Assembly (NCBI RefSeq): GCF_028750675.1
Contig: NZ_JAQQPZ010000010.1
Coordinates: 1,763-42,874 of the forward strand
Length of the DNA stretch: 41,112 nucleotides
Origin: Shewanella metallivivens
GTDB taxonomy: Bacteria; Pseudomonadota; Gammaproteobacteria; Enterobacterales; Shewanellaceae
Direction: 5' to 3'
Shown: in pieces, positions 1 to 7,345 of the stretch
Numbering within the stretch: the first letter of the stretch is position 1
Layout: the number at the start of each line of letters is the position of its first letter
Program-made: the position numbers and the translations under genes
Notes under the pieces: model-generated
The model's input: only the letters and a program-made list of their open reading frames with translations
The model's database searches: none
What the model was told of the DNA's origin: nothing

Positions 1-756
1 TTTAAAATAGAGTACAGCGTACTTACCCTTTGGTATTTCAGATAGTGAAAATGGCTGCTTAACTTGTATATTTTCACCAATCACAACTGAAGCAGTGTAG
101 CGACATTTATCAATCGGCGTAACTGTTGGGTTATCAAAAGCAAAAGAAAATCGCCTTTGCTCATCTTGCTTTATCCCGTTATTAGATGCCCAATCTATAA
201 GCTTGTCCCATGCCTCATATATTGCTTCAGGCTCATAGCCACGCTGCGACGCTAAAGTGCATACACGCTGGCGATCAAGCTCTCTTACTTCAATGTTCAT
301 ATTTTTATCCTTTAATTTAAGTACATTCATCACTTCATTTGTGATGCGAGAAGGATACAAATCAGAGGGTTTAAAATCTTTTCCATACTTGCTGGATATT
401 TTTCCAATCTTGCTATCCTTAACCTTATCGGGATTACGTATTTCTGACGGACTAAAGCCGAAATGCAGCTTCACTGCTTTTGAAAAATTGGCACTTGACG
501 AAAAACCGGTATCTAAAGCGACCTGAGTTACGGATAGTTCAGTTTTAAAGATTAATAAGTTGACCGCTCGCTCAAGCCTTCGCCTCACGATGTAATCATT
601 TACCGTCTCACCGACAATAGCTGTAAAAATTCGGTGAAAGTGATATGCTGAAAAATGACTTACATTTGCCACTTCAGCCAGTGAAATTTTGTTATCCAGA
701 TTCGCTTCAATGTATTGAATTACTCTTTCTATACGCTTGTTGTATTCTTTATTCAT
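1..756 (-). CDS. AraC-family transcriptional regulator with GyrI-like effector domain (3' end cut by window)
   Basis: The minus-strand frame opens at ATG 754-756 and runs without a stop to base 1, giving 252 residues of an incomplete protein. Residues of about 8-105 form the double helix-turn-helix DNA-binding domain of the AraC/XylS family: an ISLAEVAN first helix pair, SHFSAYHFHRIF, then a second unit with VALDTGFSSSANFSKAVK and the typical FGFSPSEIR end. After a linker, residues from about 150 on (starting NIEVREL) resemble the GyrI-like/effector-binding domain that senses small molecules in AraC regulators with an N-terminal DNA-binding domain. The true C-terminus is outside the window. 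A perfect CCTAATTAGG palindrome lies just upstream of the start. The regulated genes cannot be told from here. Confidence 0.9.
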   Translation of the reverse strand, partial: MNKEYNKRIERVIQYIEANLDNKISLAEVANVSHFSAYHFHRIFTAIVGETVNDYIVRRRLERAVNLLIFKTELSVTQVALDTGFSSSANFSKAVKLHFGFSPSEIRNPDKVKDSKIGKISSKYGKDFKPSDLYPSRITNEVMNVLKLKDKNMNIEVRELDRQRVCTLASQRGYEPEAIYEAWDKLIDWASNNGIKQDEQRRFSFAFDNPTVTPIDKCRYTASVVIGENIQVKQPFSLSEIPKGKYAVLYFK

Positions 757-761
757 AGATA

Positions 762-771
762 CCTAATTAGG
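762..771. promoter_or_regulatory. 10-bp perfect palindrome directly upstream of the AraC-family gene
   Basis: CCTAATTAGG is self-complementary and ends 5 bases before the AraC-family start codon, partly overlapping where its ribosome binding site must be. Autoregulation or a chance AT-rich palindrome are both possible. Confidence 0.25.
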
Positions 772-897
772 AATGCTGCAAAGATACTCAAGGGAAGCTA
801 ACGCTTTGCTAAGCCGTAATTCGCTGTTTGGTAAGCGCGAAGTGCCAAGCCAACTGTTAATTGTTCCAGTGAGTTTACGAACGAACTTGAGCAACTT

Positions 898-1064
898 GTG
901 TACGCCCTGCATGGGCATGAACTAATGAGGTGAAAGTCCTCTGTAGGAAGATCGCCGTTCAAATAACTTACTGTTATTAAACGTTAACTACTAGCGAATG
1001 GCAAGGGCTTAATCGCAAGGTTTGGTCTGGAGAAAGCCGCTAGCCTCATGCAGGGTGGGGGCTG
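898..1064 (+). mobile_element. Probable 5' fragment of a bacterial group II intron (domain I region), truncated
   Basis: From GTG at 898 the sequence looks like the 5' ribozyme part of a bacterial group II intron. It starts GTGTACGCCC with a GGGC partner a few bases on, and continues with GAGGTGAAAGTCCTC (a hairpin). It then has a stretch around 990-1035 with the GGCAAG...TTAATCGCAAG...TTTGGTCTG pattern that I associate with intron domain I. No reverse transcriptase ORF, domain V or 3' end follows; the next gene begins on the opposite strand. The assignment rests on remembered sequence resemblance and was not tested with a covariance model. The flanking 772-897 shows no gene. Confidence 0.45.
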
Positions 1065-1080
1065 GAGGTTAGATACCTCC
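1064..1080. repeat. Short inverted repeat GGAGGT-TAGAT-ACCTCC
   Basis: A perfect 6-bp inverted repeat with a 5-base loop covers the stop codon of the small membrane protein and the end of the intron-like remnant. It could act as a weak terminator or mark the end of the mobile remnant. There is no U-tract on either side. Confidence 0.35.
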
Positions 1081-1500
1081 ACCGACCCGATTAACTGGCC
1101 TTTTAAACTTTTCCGAAACTGGTCCAATAAAACACATAGTTATTAATGCGCCTTGCATCATTTGAATTGACCATTCTAAATCTGTAACCCAATTCAATTC
1201 ATATCCCCAACCTTCAGTATGTAATAAAGGGCCTGATATGCTAAAGATAAGAAAACCCCATTTCCCGAAATTGTTGTGCACGGCCAATAAAGCTAAAGAT
1301 ATAAAGGCTAATGGTTTACGAAAATCATAAACATACATAAGAATGTCATCAGGCAGTAACCAATGAGGCATAGGTTGCATCATCCAATAATTTACTACTT
1401 GGTAAGGAATGATCGACTCGTCATTATTGAAATACCAAACTGAAATCAAGTAGGCGGTAAAAACAACAATAAAAAATCTAAAAATTAAATTTATACTCAT
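1069..1500 (-). CDS. Small membrane protein of unknown function
   Basis: The product is 143 aa and I do not recognise a family. The start at 1500 is backed by an AAGGAT ribosome binding site 4 bases upstream. Hydrophobic segments are visible at about residues 5-23 (LIFRFFIVVFTAYLISVWYF), 64-75 (LAFISLALLAVH), 79-92 (KWGFLIFSISGPLL) and 110-126 (WSIQMMQGALITMCFIG), so it is probably an inner-membrane protein with three or four spans. The last residues (RPVNRVGGGI) are encoded over the GGAGGT...ACCTCC inverted repeat next to the intron-like remnant. The natural C-terminus may therefore have been replaced when that element arrived. It stands alone, with no operon partner. Confidence 0.55.
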   Translation of the reverse strand: MSINLIFRFFIVVFTAYLISVWYFNNDESIIPYQVVNYWMMQPMPHWLLPDDILMYVYDFRKPLAFISLALLAVHNNFGKWGFLIFSISGPLLHTEGWGYELNWVTDLEWSIQMMQGALITMCFIGPVSEKFKRPVNRVGGGI

Positions 1501-1796
1501 ATCATCCTTGGCAAGTTAATTTTTCATTATGGGTTATTGATTAATAACATCCTACATTTGCTAACTTATTGTTGTAAAGCAGTTCTATTTAACTTTACTG
1601 ACAAATAAAAGCGGGCTTGCACATTAAAAGTGGCCCAAGATTCTGAATGAATAAAAGTTCATTTATTTCAATTATTTATGAAAGATAAATTATTCACCAT
1701 ACTACTTTAGTTTACTTGTTAGCCGATTTGACTTAAAAATACTAAAAACCATTACAAGTGTTTTTGTTTATATTACACAATATAAAGGTAGGAAAT

Positions 1797-1910
1797 ATGG
1801 CTTTCACAGGATACTTATCCGATATTTTTAAGCCAGATACTGATGAAGTGTTAAGCAGTACGATCTCCTTCGAAAATTATGCCATTTTTAGTATTTTTCG
1901 TCTGGGATGA
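1797..1910 (+). CDS. Short ORF, possibly the 5' end of a disrupted gene
   Basis: ATG 1797 follows an AGGTAGGA ribosome binding site and opens a 37-codon frame ending at TGA 1908-1910. The product begins MAFTGYLSDIFKPDTDEVLS, which looks like a real protein N-terminus. The frame ends where the imperfect tandem repeat begins, so this may be the start of a gene broken by the repeat. I do not recognise it. The 296 bases before it (1501-1796) are AT-rich and hold no visible gene, only possible promoters for this ORF. Confidence 0.3.
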   Translation: MAFTGYLSDIFKPDTDEVLSSTISFENYAIFSIFRLG

Positions 1911-2024
1911 TGTGGCCACAGGTTCATATTTGAAACAAACTTTGGGGCATAGATGAGTTACGTATATTGCTTGCAACAGTCCAAATTCAACTCTGAACTT
2001 GAGGCCGTTGAAGAAAATAACGTG

Positions 2025-2046
2025 AAGCTCACATGGATGTGAGCTT
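2025..2046. repeat. Perfect hairpin in repeat copy A, ATGGAT centre
   Basis: The arms AAGCTCACAT and ATGTGAGCTT flank a central GG. The hairpin sits at the same position of the repeat as 2370-2387 in copy B, with different arm bases but the same ATGGAT centre. Confidence 0.8.
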
Positions 2047-2055
2047 AGCTTTCGC

Positions 2056-2070
2056 GGTACAGGATGTACC
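2056..2070. repeat. Hairpin in repeat copy A, ACAGGATGT centre
   Basis: The arms GGTACA and TGTACC flank GGA. It resembles the neighbouring hairpin in having a GGAT-type centre. Confidence 0.65.
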
Positions 2071-2369
2071 ATCGGAAGCGTTAGCATTTTCGAATAAGAC
2101 CGAAGCAGGATTCAAACGAGGCCAAAAGCTAGATTAGTTTCCGTCGCGACCTTTTCGTTGTTCAGAAAATGTTGCCGGAACGCTGAGGGTTTGCAAAGGG
2201 GTACAAGCGCTTTACCCATTTGCTCTGGTGTGGGCGAAGCGACACGACGTTAGTGGCTGCAGGCCATATCTTAAACAAGGAATGGGGCATAAATGATTTA
2301 CATTTACTTGATTTGAAAATGGTCAAATGCAACATTGAACTTGAGGCCGTTGAAGAAAATGACGTGAGT

Positions 2370-2387
2370 CCAGACATGGATGTCTGG
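2370..2387. repeat. Perfect hairpin in repeat copy B, ATGGAT centre
   Basis: The arms CCAGACAT and ATGTCTGG flank a central GG. It is positionally equivalent to 2025-2046 in copy A; the outer stem bases have changed on both arms together. Confidence 0.8.
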
Positions 2388-2416
2388 CTAGCTTTGGAGG
2401 GGAAGGGTCGTTCCTT

Positions 2417-2428
2417 GGCATCCATGCC
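2417..2428. repeat. Perfect hairpin in repeat copy B, ATCCAT centre
   Basis: GGCAT-CC-ATGCC. The centre ATCCAT is the reverse complement of the ATGGAT centre of the other hairpins. Confidence 0.65.
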
Positions 2429-2439
2429 ACCACGACATT

Positions 2440-2455
2440 TGTGAATCCATTCACA
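2440..2455. repeat. Perfect hairpin in repeat copy B, ATCCAT centre
   Basis: TGTGAAT-CC-ATTCACA has 7-bp arms and again an ATCCAT centre. It is the third such stem in 90 bases. Confidence 0.7.
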
Positions 2456-2713
2456 TCAGACGCCCATCTGAAGCGTTAGCATTTTCGAATAAGGCTAAAG
2501 ACGGTTACAAACGCGGTCAGAAGATGGATTAATTTCCGTCGCAATTTTTTCGCTGCTGTTGTTTGGTTAAAAAGCGAAAATGTTGCCGGAACGCTGAGGG
2601 TTTGCAAAGGGGTACAAGCGCTTTACCCCTTTGCTCTGGTGTGGGCGAAGCGCCACGACGTTAGTGGCCGTAGGCCATAAAACAAAAAATACCCACCAAT
2701 TATTCAATCGACC

Positions 2714-3547
2714 CTATTCTATAGGCAGCGCAGCATCTCCGCCCCACACAGCCCATGAACCGTCGTATAATGCGGCTTGATGATGACCTGCGACATACGA
2801 GGCTAAAATCAAAATACATGCGGTGATACCAGAGCCGCAAGTGAACACACGTTGGGCATTGTTACTGGTATCCAGGTTGGCAAAAATTGTGTGTAACTCT
2901 TTAGTCGATTTCATTTTAAAACCGTTTAATACTTGGGCAAACGGTAGGTTTAGCGAGCCAGGAATATGCCCACTGCGCATGCCAACTCGTGGTTCGGGTG
3001 ATGTACCATTAAAGCGCCCTACTGCGCGGGCATCGATAATATCTACATTAGCATGGCCAAGGTGAGTTAACACAAATTCGGTGTCACATACCTTATGTTG
3101 CAATAAACGCCCTTTTATATCACCAGACTGAGTTGGGCTAGCAAATTGGCGTACCGTGTCTTTACCTTCTGCTCGCCACTGCGGTAAGCCACCGTCGAGC
3201 ACAAACACTTTTTCAAACCCCATCGCTTTAAACGTCCACCAAGCGCGTGGCGCAGAATAAATACCCTGGTCATCGTAAATAACCACGGTGCTGTTATGAG
3301 TAATACCCAGGGTTTGCGCGGCGTCAGTAAATTGCTCCGGTGTTGGCATGGCATGGGTTTGTGGAGAGTGATGATCAAAAAGTAGTTTATCAATTTGGCA
3401 CGATAACGCACCAGGGATGACATAAAGCTCATCGTATACGAGAGGGTCTTTGCCTAACACAACTTCCATGCTGGCATCGAGTATAACGAGATCTGGATCT
3501 TCAAGATGTAACGCTAACCAATCTGTGGTCACTAAAGGAGAATTCAC
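2714..3547 (-). CDS. sseA: 3-mercaptopyruvate sulfurtransferase (two-domain rhodanese)
   Basis: The 277-aa protein has the size and two-domain layout of SseA/TST enzymes. An inactive N-terminal rhodanese domain spans about residues 5-125 (SRAWWTF-like stretch PRAWWTFKAMG, then VFVLDGGLPQW). The catalytic domain is at about 150-275. The active-site loop is CGSGITA with the persulfide-forming Cys at residue 237; CGSG(V/I)TA is the mercaptopyruvate sulfurtransferase signature, unlike the CRKGVT loop of thiosulfate rhodaneses. The enzyme moves sulfur from 3-mercaptopyruvate to thiols or cyanide in the cytoplasm. The start is GTG (3545-3547), chosen because a GAGAGG ribosome binding site lies 5-6 bases before it and the protein aligns from there. 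A VanZ-like gene follows upstream on the same strand, 50 bases away. Confidence 0.93.
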   Translation of the reverse strand: MNSPLVTTDWLALHLEDPDLVILDASMEVVLGKDPLVYDELYVIPGALSCQIDKLLFDHHSPQTHAMPTPEQFTDAAQTLGITHNSTVVIYDDQGIYSAPRAWWTFKAMGFEKVFVLDGGLPQWRAEGKDTVRQFASPTQSGDIKGRLLQHKVCDTEFVLTHLGHANVDIIDARAVGRFNGTSPEPRVGMRSGHIPGSLNLPFAQVLNGFKMKSTKELHTIFANLDTSNNAQRVFTCGSGITACILILASYVAGHHQAALYDGSWAVWGGDAALPIE

Positions 3548-3597
3548 ATTAAACCTCTCTATTGTTTACGATAAAACTCAGTCAAATTAATCCTAAC

Positions 3598-4014
3598 TCA
3601 GGTTGTAACACCTCGCTGTCTATCGAGAATACGCTGAGTTAAGCCACTTAAATAACTAAATAAAATAATACCAACAGCATCGGCAACCAAGTCGATGATG
3701 TCTAACGTTCTTGATGGAATAAAGCCCTGACTGATCTCCTCACTCAAGACGAATATTGACACTAGCACAGCACCGTAATAAAGCGGAATACGTCCAAGCA
3801 GAAAGTGTCGACTCTGTAACGCTAAATTGGCCACAAAGGTTAATAATCCAAACAACAGCATATGGCCAACTTTATCGCCATAAGGAATATGGCGGACCAA
3901 ATCAAACAATATGCTTTGAGCACCCGTATTGGCTAAATAAATGACCCATAAAATAAAACAGAAAAAAACCGCAGCTACAGCGAGTGATAATCGAGAGAAA
4001 GTATTGTGGGTCAT
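3598..4014 (-). CDS. VanZ-like family membrane protein
   Basis: This is a 138-aa protein with four hydrophobic segments: about 8-28, 49-66, 77-91 and 107-123. The layout and the motifs DKVGHMLLFG (after the first loop) and SRTLDIIDLVADAVGI (before the last helix) are those of the VanZ-like family. Its members resemble the teicoplanin-resistance protein VanZ, but the chromosomal ones have no established role. A resistance function should not be assumed here. The start is ATG 4014 with only a weak ribosome binding site. It may be cotranscribed with the sulfurtransferase gene 50 bases downstream. Confidence 0.8.
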   Translation of the reverse strand: MTHNTFSRLSLAVAAVFFCFILWVIYLANTGAQSILFDLVRHIPYGDKVGHMLLFGLLTFVANLALQSRHFLLGRIPLYYGAVLVSIFVLSEEISQGFIPSRTLDIIDLVADAVGIILFSYLSGLTQRILDRQRGVTT

Positions 4015-4116
4015 TTAACTTTATCCATTTGTTACGTATTACGGTAATTTTTAACGACATAATCGACTTGTCAGTCTACGCGAAGATATTTAAAAGAAGG
4101 GTTAATATTTCTTAAT

Positions 4117-4146
4117 AAAAAAGCCCTTTATTTACTAAAGGGCTTT
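4117..4146 (-). terminator. Rho-independent terminator of the aldehyde dehydrogenase gene
   Basis: Read on the minus strand, AAAGCCCTTTA pairs with TAAAGGGCTTT across a short loop and is followed by a run of T. It lies 26 bases past the stop codon of the gene at 4172. Confidence 0.85.
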
Positions 4147-4171
4147 GTTTACATCACAGGCAGAATGATGA

Positions 4172-5668
4172 CTATAAAGCAATCCAAGTCGCTTTTAATT
4201 CGGTGTATTTATCAAACGCATGTAATGACTTATCACGGCCATTACCCGACTGCTTATAGCCCCCGAATGGTGCTGTCATATCACCACCATCGTAGTGATT
4301 AATCCACACCATACCACTGCGAAGTGCTTTAGCCGTTTTATGCGCCTTACTTAAATTTGAGGTCCATACCGCTGCAGCTAATCCATAAATGGTGTCGTTA
4401 GCAATCTTAATGGCTTCGTCCATACCGTCAAATTCGATTACCGATAACACAGGGCCAAAAATTTCTTCACTGGCGATACGCATGTCATTTTTAACATTAC
4501 TAAAAATGGTCGGTTGAACAAACATACCGCCAGTTTCTGCCATTACCTGTTTGCCCCCCTCGACCAGAGTCGCGCCTTGTTCGGTACCGGTTTTAATGTA
4601 GTTAAGCACATTGGTTAATTGTTGCTGATCGACCACCGCGCCACAAGTGGTATTAGGGTCAAGTGGATGCCCAGGCTGCCAGCCTTGCATTTCTTTGATA
4701 ATAAGCTGAATTAATTCATCTTTAACACCAGATTCAACCAACAAACGTGAACCCGCTGTACACACCTCACCTTGGTTAAAAGCAATGGCAACTGCGGCGG
4801 CTTCTGCGGCAGCTTTTAAGTCTGGTGCATCGTTAAATACAATATTGGGGCTCTTGCCACCCGCTTCTAACCACACGCGTTTCATGTTCGACTCGCCTGC
4901 GTAAATCATTAATTGTTTGGCAATTTTAGTTGAACCGGTAAACACCAATGTATCAACGTCCATATGCAAAGCCAATGCTTTACCCACGGTATGACCAAAG
5001 CCAGGTAACACGTTTAATACCCCGGCAGGAATACCCGCATCCAGCGCTAACTGCGCCATACGAATGGCTGTTAACGGCGACTTTTCAGAGGGTTTTAAAA
5101 TCACACTGTTACCGGTTGCAAGCGATGGCCCAAGCTTCCAACACGCCATAATCATGGGGAAGTTCCACGGTACAATGGCAGCCACAACCCCCACCGCTTC
5201 GCGGGTGATCATGCCAATTTCGTTATGGGCTGTTGGGGCAATTTCATCGTAGATTTTATCGATGGCTTCACCAGACCAGCGAATAGCGCGCGCGGCACCC
5301 ACCACATCAACGCCTTTTGAGTGTTGAATGGGTTTACCCATATCGAGGGTTTCAAGCAGTGCAAGCTCGTCTGCGTTTTCTTCTAGCAAATCTGCAAATC
5401 GAATCATGATTTGCTTACGTTGTGCTGGCGGCAAATTAGCCCAAGTTCCTGCCTCAAAAACTTCACGAGCATTGGCTACGGCGACGTTGGCGTCAATCAA
5501 GTCACAACTGGCCACCTTGGCTAATACTTTGCCATCAATCGGGCTAATGCAATCAAAGGTCTCACCAGATGCAGCACCTTGATACTGACCATTAATAAAT
5601 GCATTTCCATTAATTTGCAGACTGGCTGCCAATGCTTGCCAATCGCTAAGACTTGTTGGAGTACTCAT
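4172..5668 (-). CDS. puuC: NAD(P)-dependent aldehyde dehydrogenase, PuuC type
   Basis: The 498-aa length is exactly that of the aldehyde dehydrogenase superfamily. Visible motifs are VPWNFPMIMACWKLGPSLATGN (cofactor domain), FTGSTK, the catalytic base in LEAGGKSPN (Glu268) and the catalytic nucleophile in NQGEVCTAG (Cys303). The end has the conserved PFGGYKQSGNGRDKS. Close relatives are called gamma-glutamyl-gamma-aminobutyraldehyde dehydrogenase (PuuC, putrescine breakdown) or broad-range aminoaldehyde dehydrogenases. No other puu genes are in view, so the substrate is uncertain; 3-aminopropanal to beta-alanine would fit the divergent beta-alanine genes. The start is ATG 5668 with a GAGGT ribosome binding site 5 bases upstream. 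Confidence 0.88.
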   Translation of the reverse strand: MSTPTSLSDWQALAASLQINGNAFINGQYQGAASGETFDCISPIDGKVLAKVASCDLIDANVAVANAREVFEAGTWANLPPAQRKQIMIRFADLLEENADELALLETLDMGKPIQHSKGVDVVGAARAIRWSGEAIDKIYDEIAPTAHNEIGMITREAVGVVAAIVPWNFPMIMACWKLGPSLATGNSVILKPSEKSPLTAIRMAQLALDAGIPAGVLNVLPGFGHTVGKALALHMDVDTLVFTGSTKIAKQLMIYAGESNMKRVWLEAGGKSPNIVFNDAPDLKAAAEAAAVAIAFNQGEVCTAGSRLLVESGVKDELIQLIIKEMQGWQPGHPLDPNTTCGAVVDQQQLTNVLNYIKTGTEQGATLVEGGKQVMAETGGMFVQPTIFSNVKNDMRIASEEIFGPVLSVIEFDGMDEAIKIANDTIYGLAAAVWTSNLSKAHKTAKALRSGMVWINHYDGGDMTAPFGGYKQSGNGRDKSLHAFDKYTELKATWIAL

Positions 5669-5700
5669 TGTGACCTCGATTTAATAAATGGATTGATAGA

Positions 5701-5717
5701 CATCACGCCAAGTGATG
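5701..5717. promoter_or_regulatory. Inverted repeat in the leader of the PuuC-type gene
   Basis: CATCAC-GCCAA-GTGATG is a perfect 6-bp inverted repeat about 33 bases upstream of the start codon. It may be an operator for a local regulator, but the owner is unknown. Confidence 0.35.
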
Positions 5718-5757
5718 CCAAACAACATAATTAGCTTGCATGACTCAATATATTTAC

Positions 5758-5773
5758 TGTGAATATTGTCACT
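5758..5773. promoter_or_regulatory. CRP-like binding site between divergent aldehyde dehydrogenase and aminotransferase genes
   Basis: TGTGAATATTGTCACT matches the CRP consensus TGTGA-N6-TCACA at 9 of 10 half-site positions. It lies 90 bases from the minus-strand start and 187 bases from the plus-strand start. The remainder of 5669-5959 is AT-rich with no gene. Confidence 0.5.
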
Positions 5774-5959
5774 TGATGAGGCCAAACAGCAAGAGATTTT
5801 CAATATATTTTACAAAATAGTCTAATTTAGTATAAATAAATGCACACACCCCTTTTATGTTCATTATTTTTGACATAGCATAGCAAATATCAATCACTCA
5901 TAATTTAACCATTATAAGTGGGCCAATTGACTAATTTGTTACCTATGTAGAGTCTATTT

Positions 5960-7312
5960 ATGAACGAACTTCAGCACAAAGGAACGGGCGACTCATCGCA
6001 AACATGGCCGAATATGGCCCATTTTTGGATGCCATTTACCGCCAATAAGCAATTTAAAACAAATCCACGCTTGTTAGTGTCAGCACAAGGTATGTATTAC
6101 ACCGACATTGATGGTAACAAGGTGCTCGATGCCACTGCAGGATTATGGTGTTGTAATGCCGGTCATGGCAGAGCAGAAATATCTGAGGCGGTCAGCAAGC
6201 AAATTAGCCAGATGGACTATGCGCCGTCCTTTCAAATGGGTCACCCACTGGCGTTTGAATTAGCCCATAAACTCAGTGAAATGAGCCCTGACGGATTGGA
6301 CCATGTGTTTTTTACCAATTCGGGGTCAGAGTCTGTTGATACAGCTCTCAAAATGGCGCTTTGTTATCACCGAGCCAATGGTCAAGCGAGCCGTACACGC
6401 TTTATTGGCCGCGAGTTAGGCTATCACGGTGTTGGGTTTGGTGGCATTTCAGTTGGTGGCATCAGTAATAATCGCAAAACTTTTAGCCAACAATTGTTGC
6501 AAGGTGTTGACCACCTGCCTCATACACTCGACATTGCCAACAATGCCTTTAGCCATGGTCTACCGCCATACGGTGTAGACAAGGCTGAAGCGCTTGAGCA
6601 GCTCATTACCTTACACGGCGCAGAAAACATTGCTGCCGTTATCGTTGAACCCATGTCAGGCTCTGCGGGGGTGATTTTACCACCTGATGGCTACCTTAAA
6701 CGCTTACGCGAAATCACCCAAAAACACGGTATTTTACTGATATTTGATGAAGTTATTACTGGCTTTGGCCGCGTGGGAGCCGCTTTTGCCAGTGAACGCT
6801 GGCAAGTGACGCCAGACATGATCACCACAGCAAAAGCCATTAACAATGGTGCAATCCCTATGGGGGCGGTCTTTGTGAGTGATGCTATTCACAACACCTG
6901 CATGAATGGCCCAGACGAGTTAATTGAGTTTTTCCATGGTTACACTTATTCCGGTCACCCAGTGGCAGCGGCATCAGCCCTAGCAACCTTGTCGATTTAT
7001 GAAAATGAACAGCTATTTGAACGCGCGCGCGAACTTGAATCTTATTTTGAACAGGCCGTGCATAGCCTCAAAGGGCTACCAAATGTGATTGATATTCGCA
7101 ACACAGGTTTGGTTGCCGGCATTCAGTTTGCCCCAAGTAATAAAGGCGTGGGTAAACGTGGTTACGCCATATTTGACCATTGCTTTAGAAACGGCGCATT
7201 AGTGCGCGCAACGGCTGACATCATTGCCCTATCGCCGCCATTAATTGTCGAAAAATCTCAAATAGATGACATGGTAAATCAACTGACTGACGCCATTAAC
7301 GCCGTGGATTAA
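5960..7312 (+). CDS. bauA: Omega-amino acid (beta-alanine):pyruvate aminotransferase
   Basis: This is a 450-aa class III PLP-dependent aminotransferase. The N-terminus has the HFWMPFTANKQFK and DATAGLWCCNAGHGR motifs typical of beta-alanine:pyruvate transaminases. The middle has FTNSGSESVDTALKMA (phosphate binding) and LIFDEVITGFGR (Asp contacting the PLP ring nitrogen). The Schiff-base lysine is Lys292 in TTAKAINNGAIPMG. The reaction moves the amino group of beta-alanine to pyruvate, yielding malonate semialdehyde and alanine. The next gene, 33 bases on, encodes the semialdehyde dehydrogenase that would use the product, which supports the assignment. The ribosome binding site before ATG 5960 is weak. 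Confidence 0.9.
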   Translation: MNELQHKGTGDSSQTWPNMAHFWMPFTANKQFKTNPRLLVSAQGMYYTDIDGNKVLDATAGLWCCNAGHGRAEISEAVSKQISQMDYAPSFQMGHPLAFELAHKLSEMSPDGLDHVFFTNSGSESVDTALKMALCYHRANGQASRTRFIGRELGYHGVGFGGISVGGISNNRKTFSQQLLQGVDHLPHTLDIANNAFSHGLPPYGVDKAEALEQLITLHGAENIAAVIVEPMSGSAGVILPPDGYLKRLREITQKHGILLIFDEVITGFGRVGAAFASERWQVTPDMITTAKAINNGAIPMGAVFVSDAIHNTCMNGPDELIEFFHGYTYSGHPVAAASALATLSIYENEQLFERARELESYFEQAVHSLKGLPNVIDIRNTGLVAGIQFAPSNKGVGKRGYAIFDHCFRNGALVRATADIIALSPPLIVEKSQIDDMVNQLTDAINAVD

Positions 7313-7345
7313 TTCATTTTTAGTTTATAAGAAAGGACTGCAAGC

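Larger units (their letters stand above)
1911..2264 (+). repeat. Imperfect tandem repeat, copy A
   Basis: This copy aligns with the following one over nearly its whole length. Shared blocks are GGGGCATA (1944), GAACTTGAGGCCGTTGAAGA (1995), GAAGCGTTAGCATTTTCGAA (2075) and about 100 bases from 2166 with only four mismatches to copy B. Offsets between copies run from 340 to 411 bases because of indels in the middle. It has two near-perfect hairpins (2025-2046 and 2056-2070). In the frame of GAAGCG at 2075 it encodes a tail ALAFSNK...KRGQKLD followed by TAG. Confidence 0.8.
2265..2680 (+). repeat. Imperfect tandem repeat, copy B
   Basis: This is the second copy of the unit. Shared blocks are at GGGGCATA (2284), GAACTTGAGG (2337), GAAGCGTTAGC (2470) and 2577-2675. 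Relative to copy A it has a longer hairpin section with three perfect palindromic stems (2370-2387, 2417-2428, 2440-2455). In the frame of GAAGCG at 2470 it again encodes ALAFSNK...KRGQKMD followed by TAA. Longer frames across this region (for example 2220-2444) are not conserved between the copies and are not credible genes. No other gene is visible in 1911-2713. Confidence 0.8.

Noticed and set aside
1067..1073. GTTAGAT, matching the GTTRRRY core of an integron attC site.
   Set aside because: No partner RYYYAAC core was found at the right distance and orientation, and the surrounding genes do not look like cassettes.
2220..2444. 74-codon open frame in the tandem repeat, with an overlapping frame on the opposite strand.
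   Set aside because: The frame is not kept in the other repeat copy and runs over the hairpins; only the short tail after GAAGCG is conserved as protein.
3598..4014. VanZ-like protein as a glycopeptide resistance gene.
   Set aside because: The family is widespread in Gram-negative chromosomes without resistance; no van genes are present.
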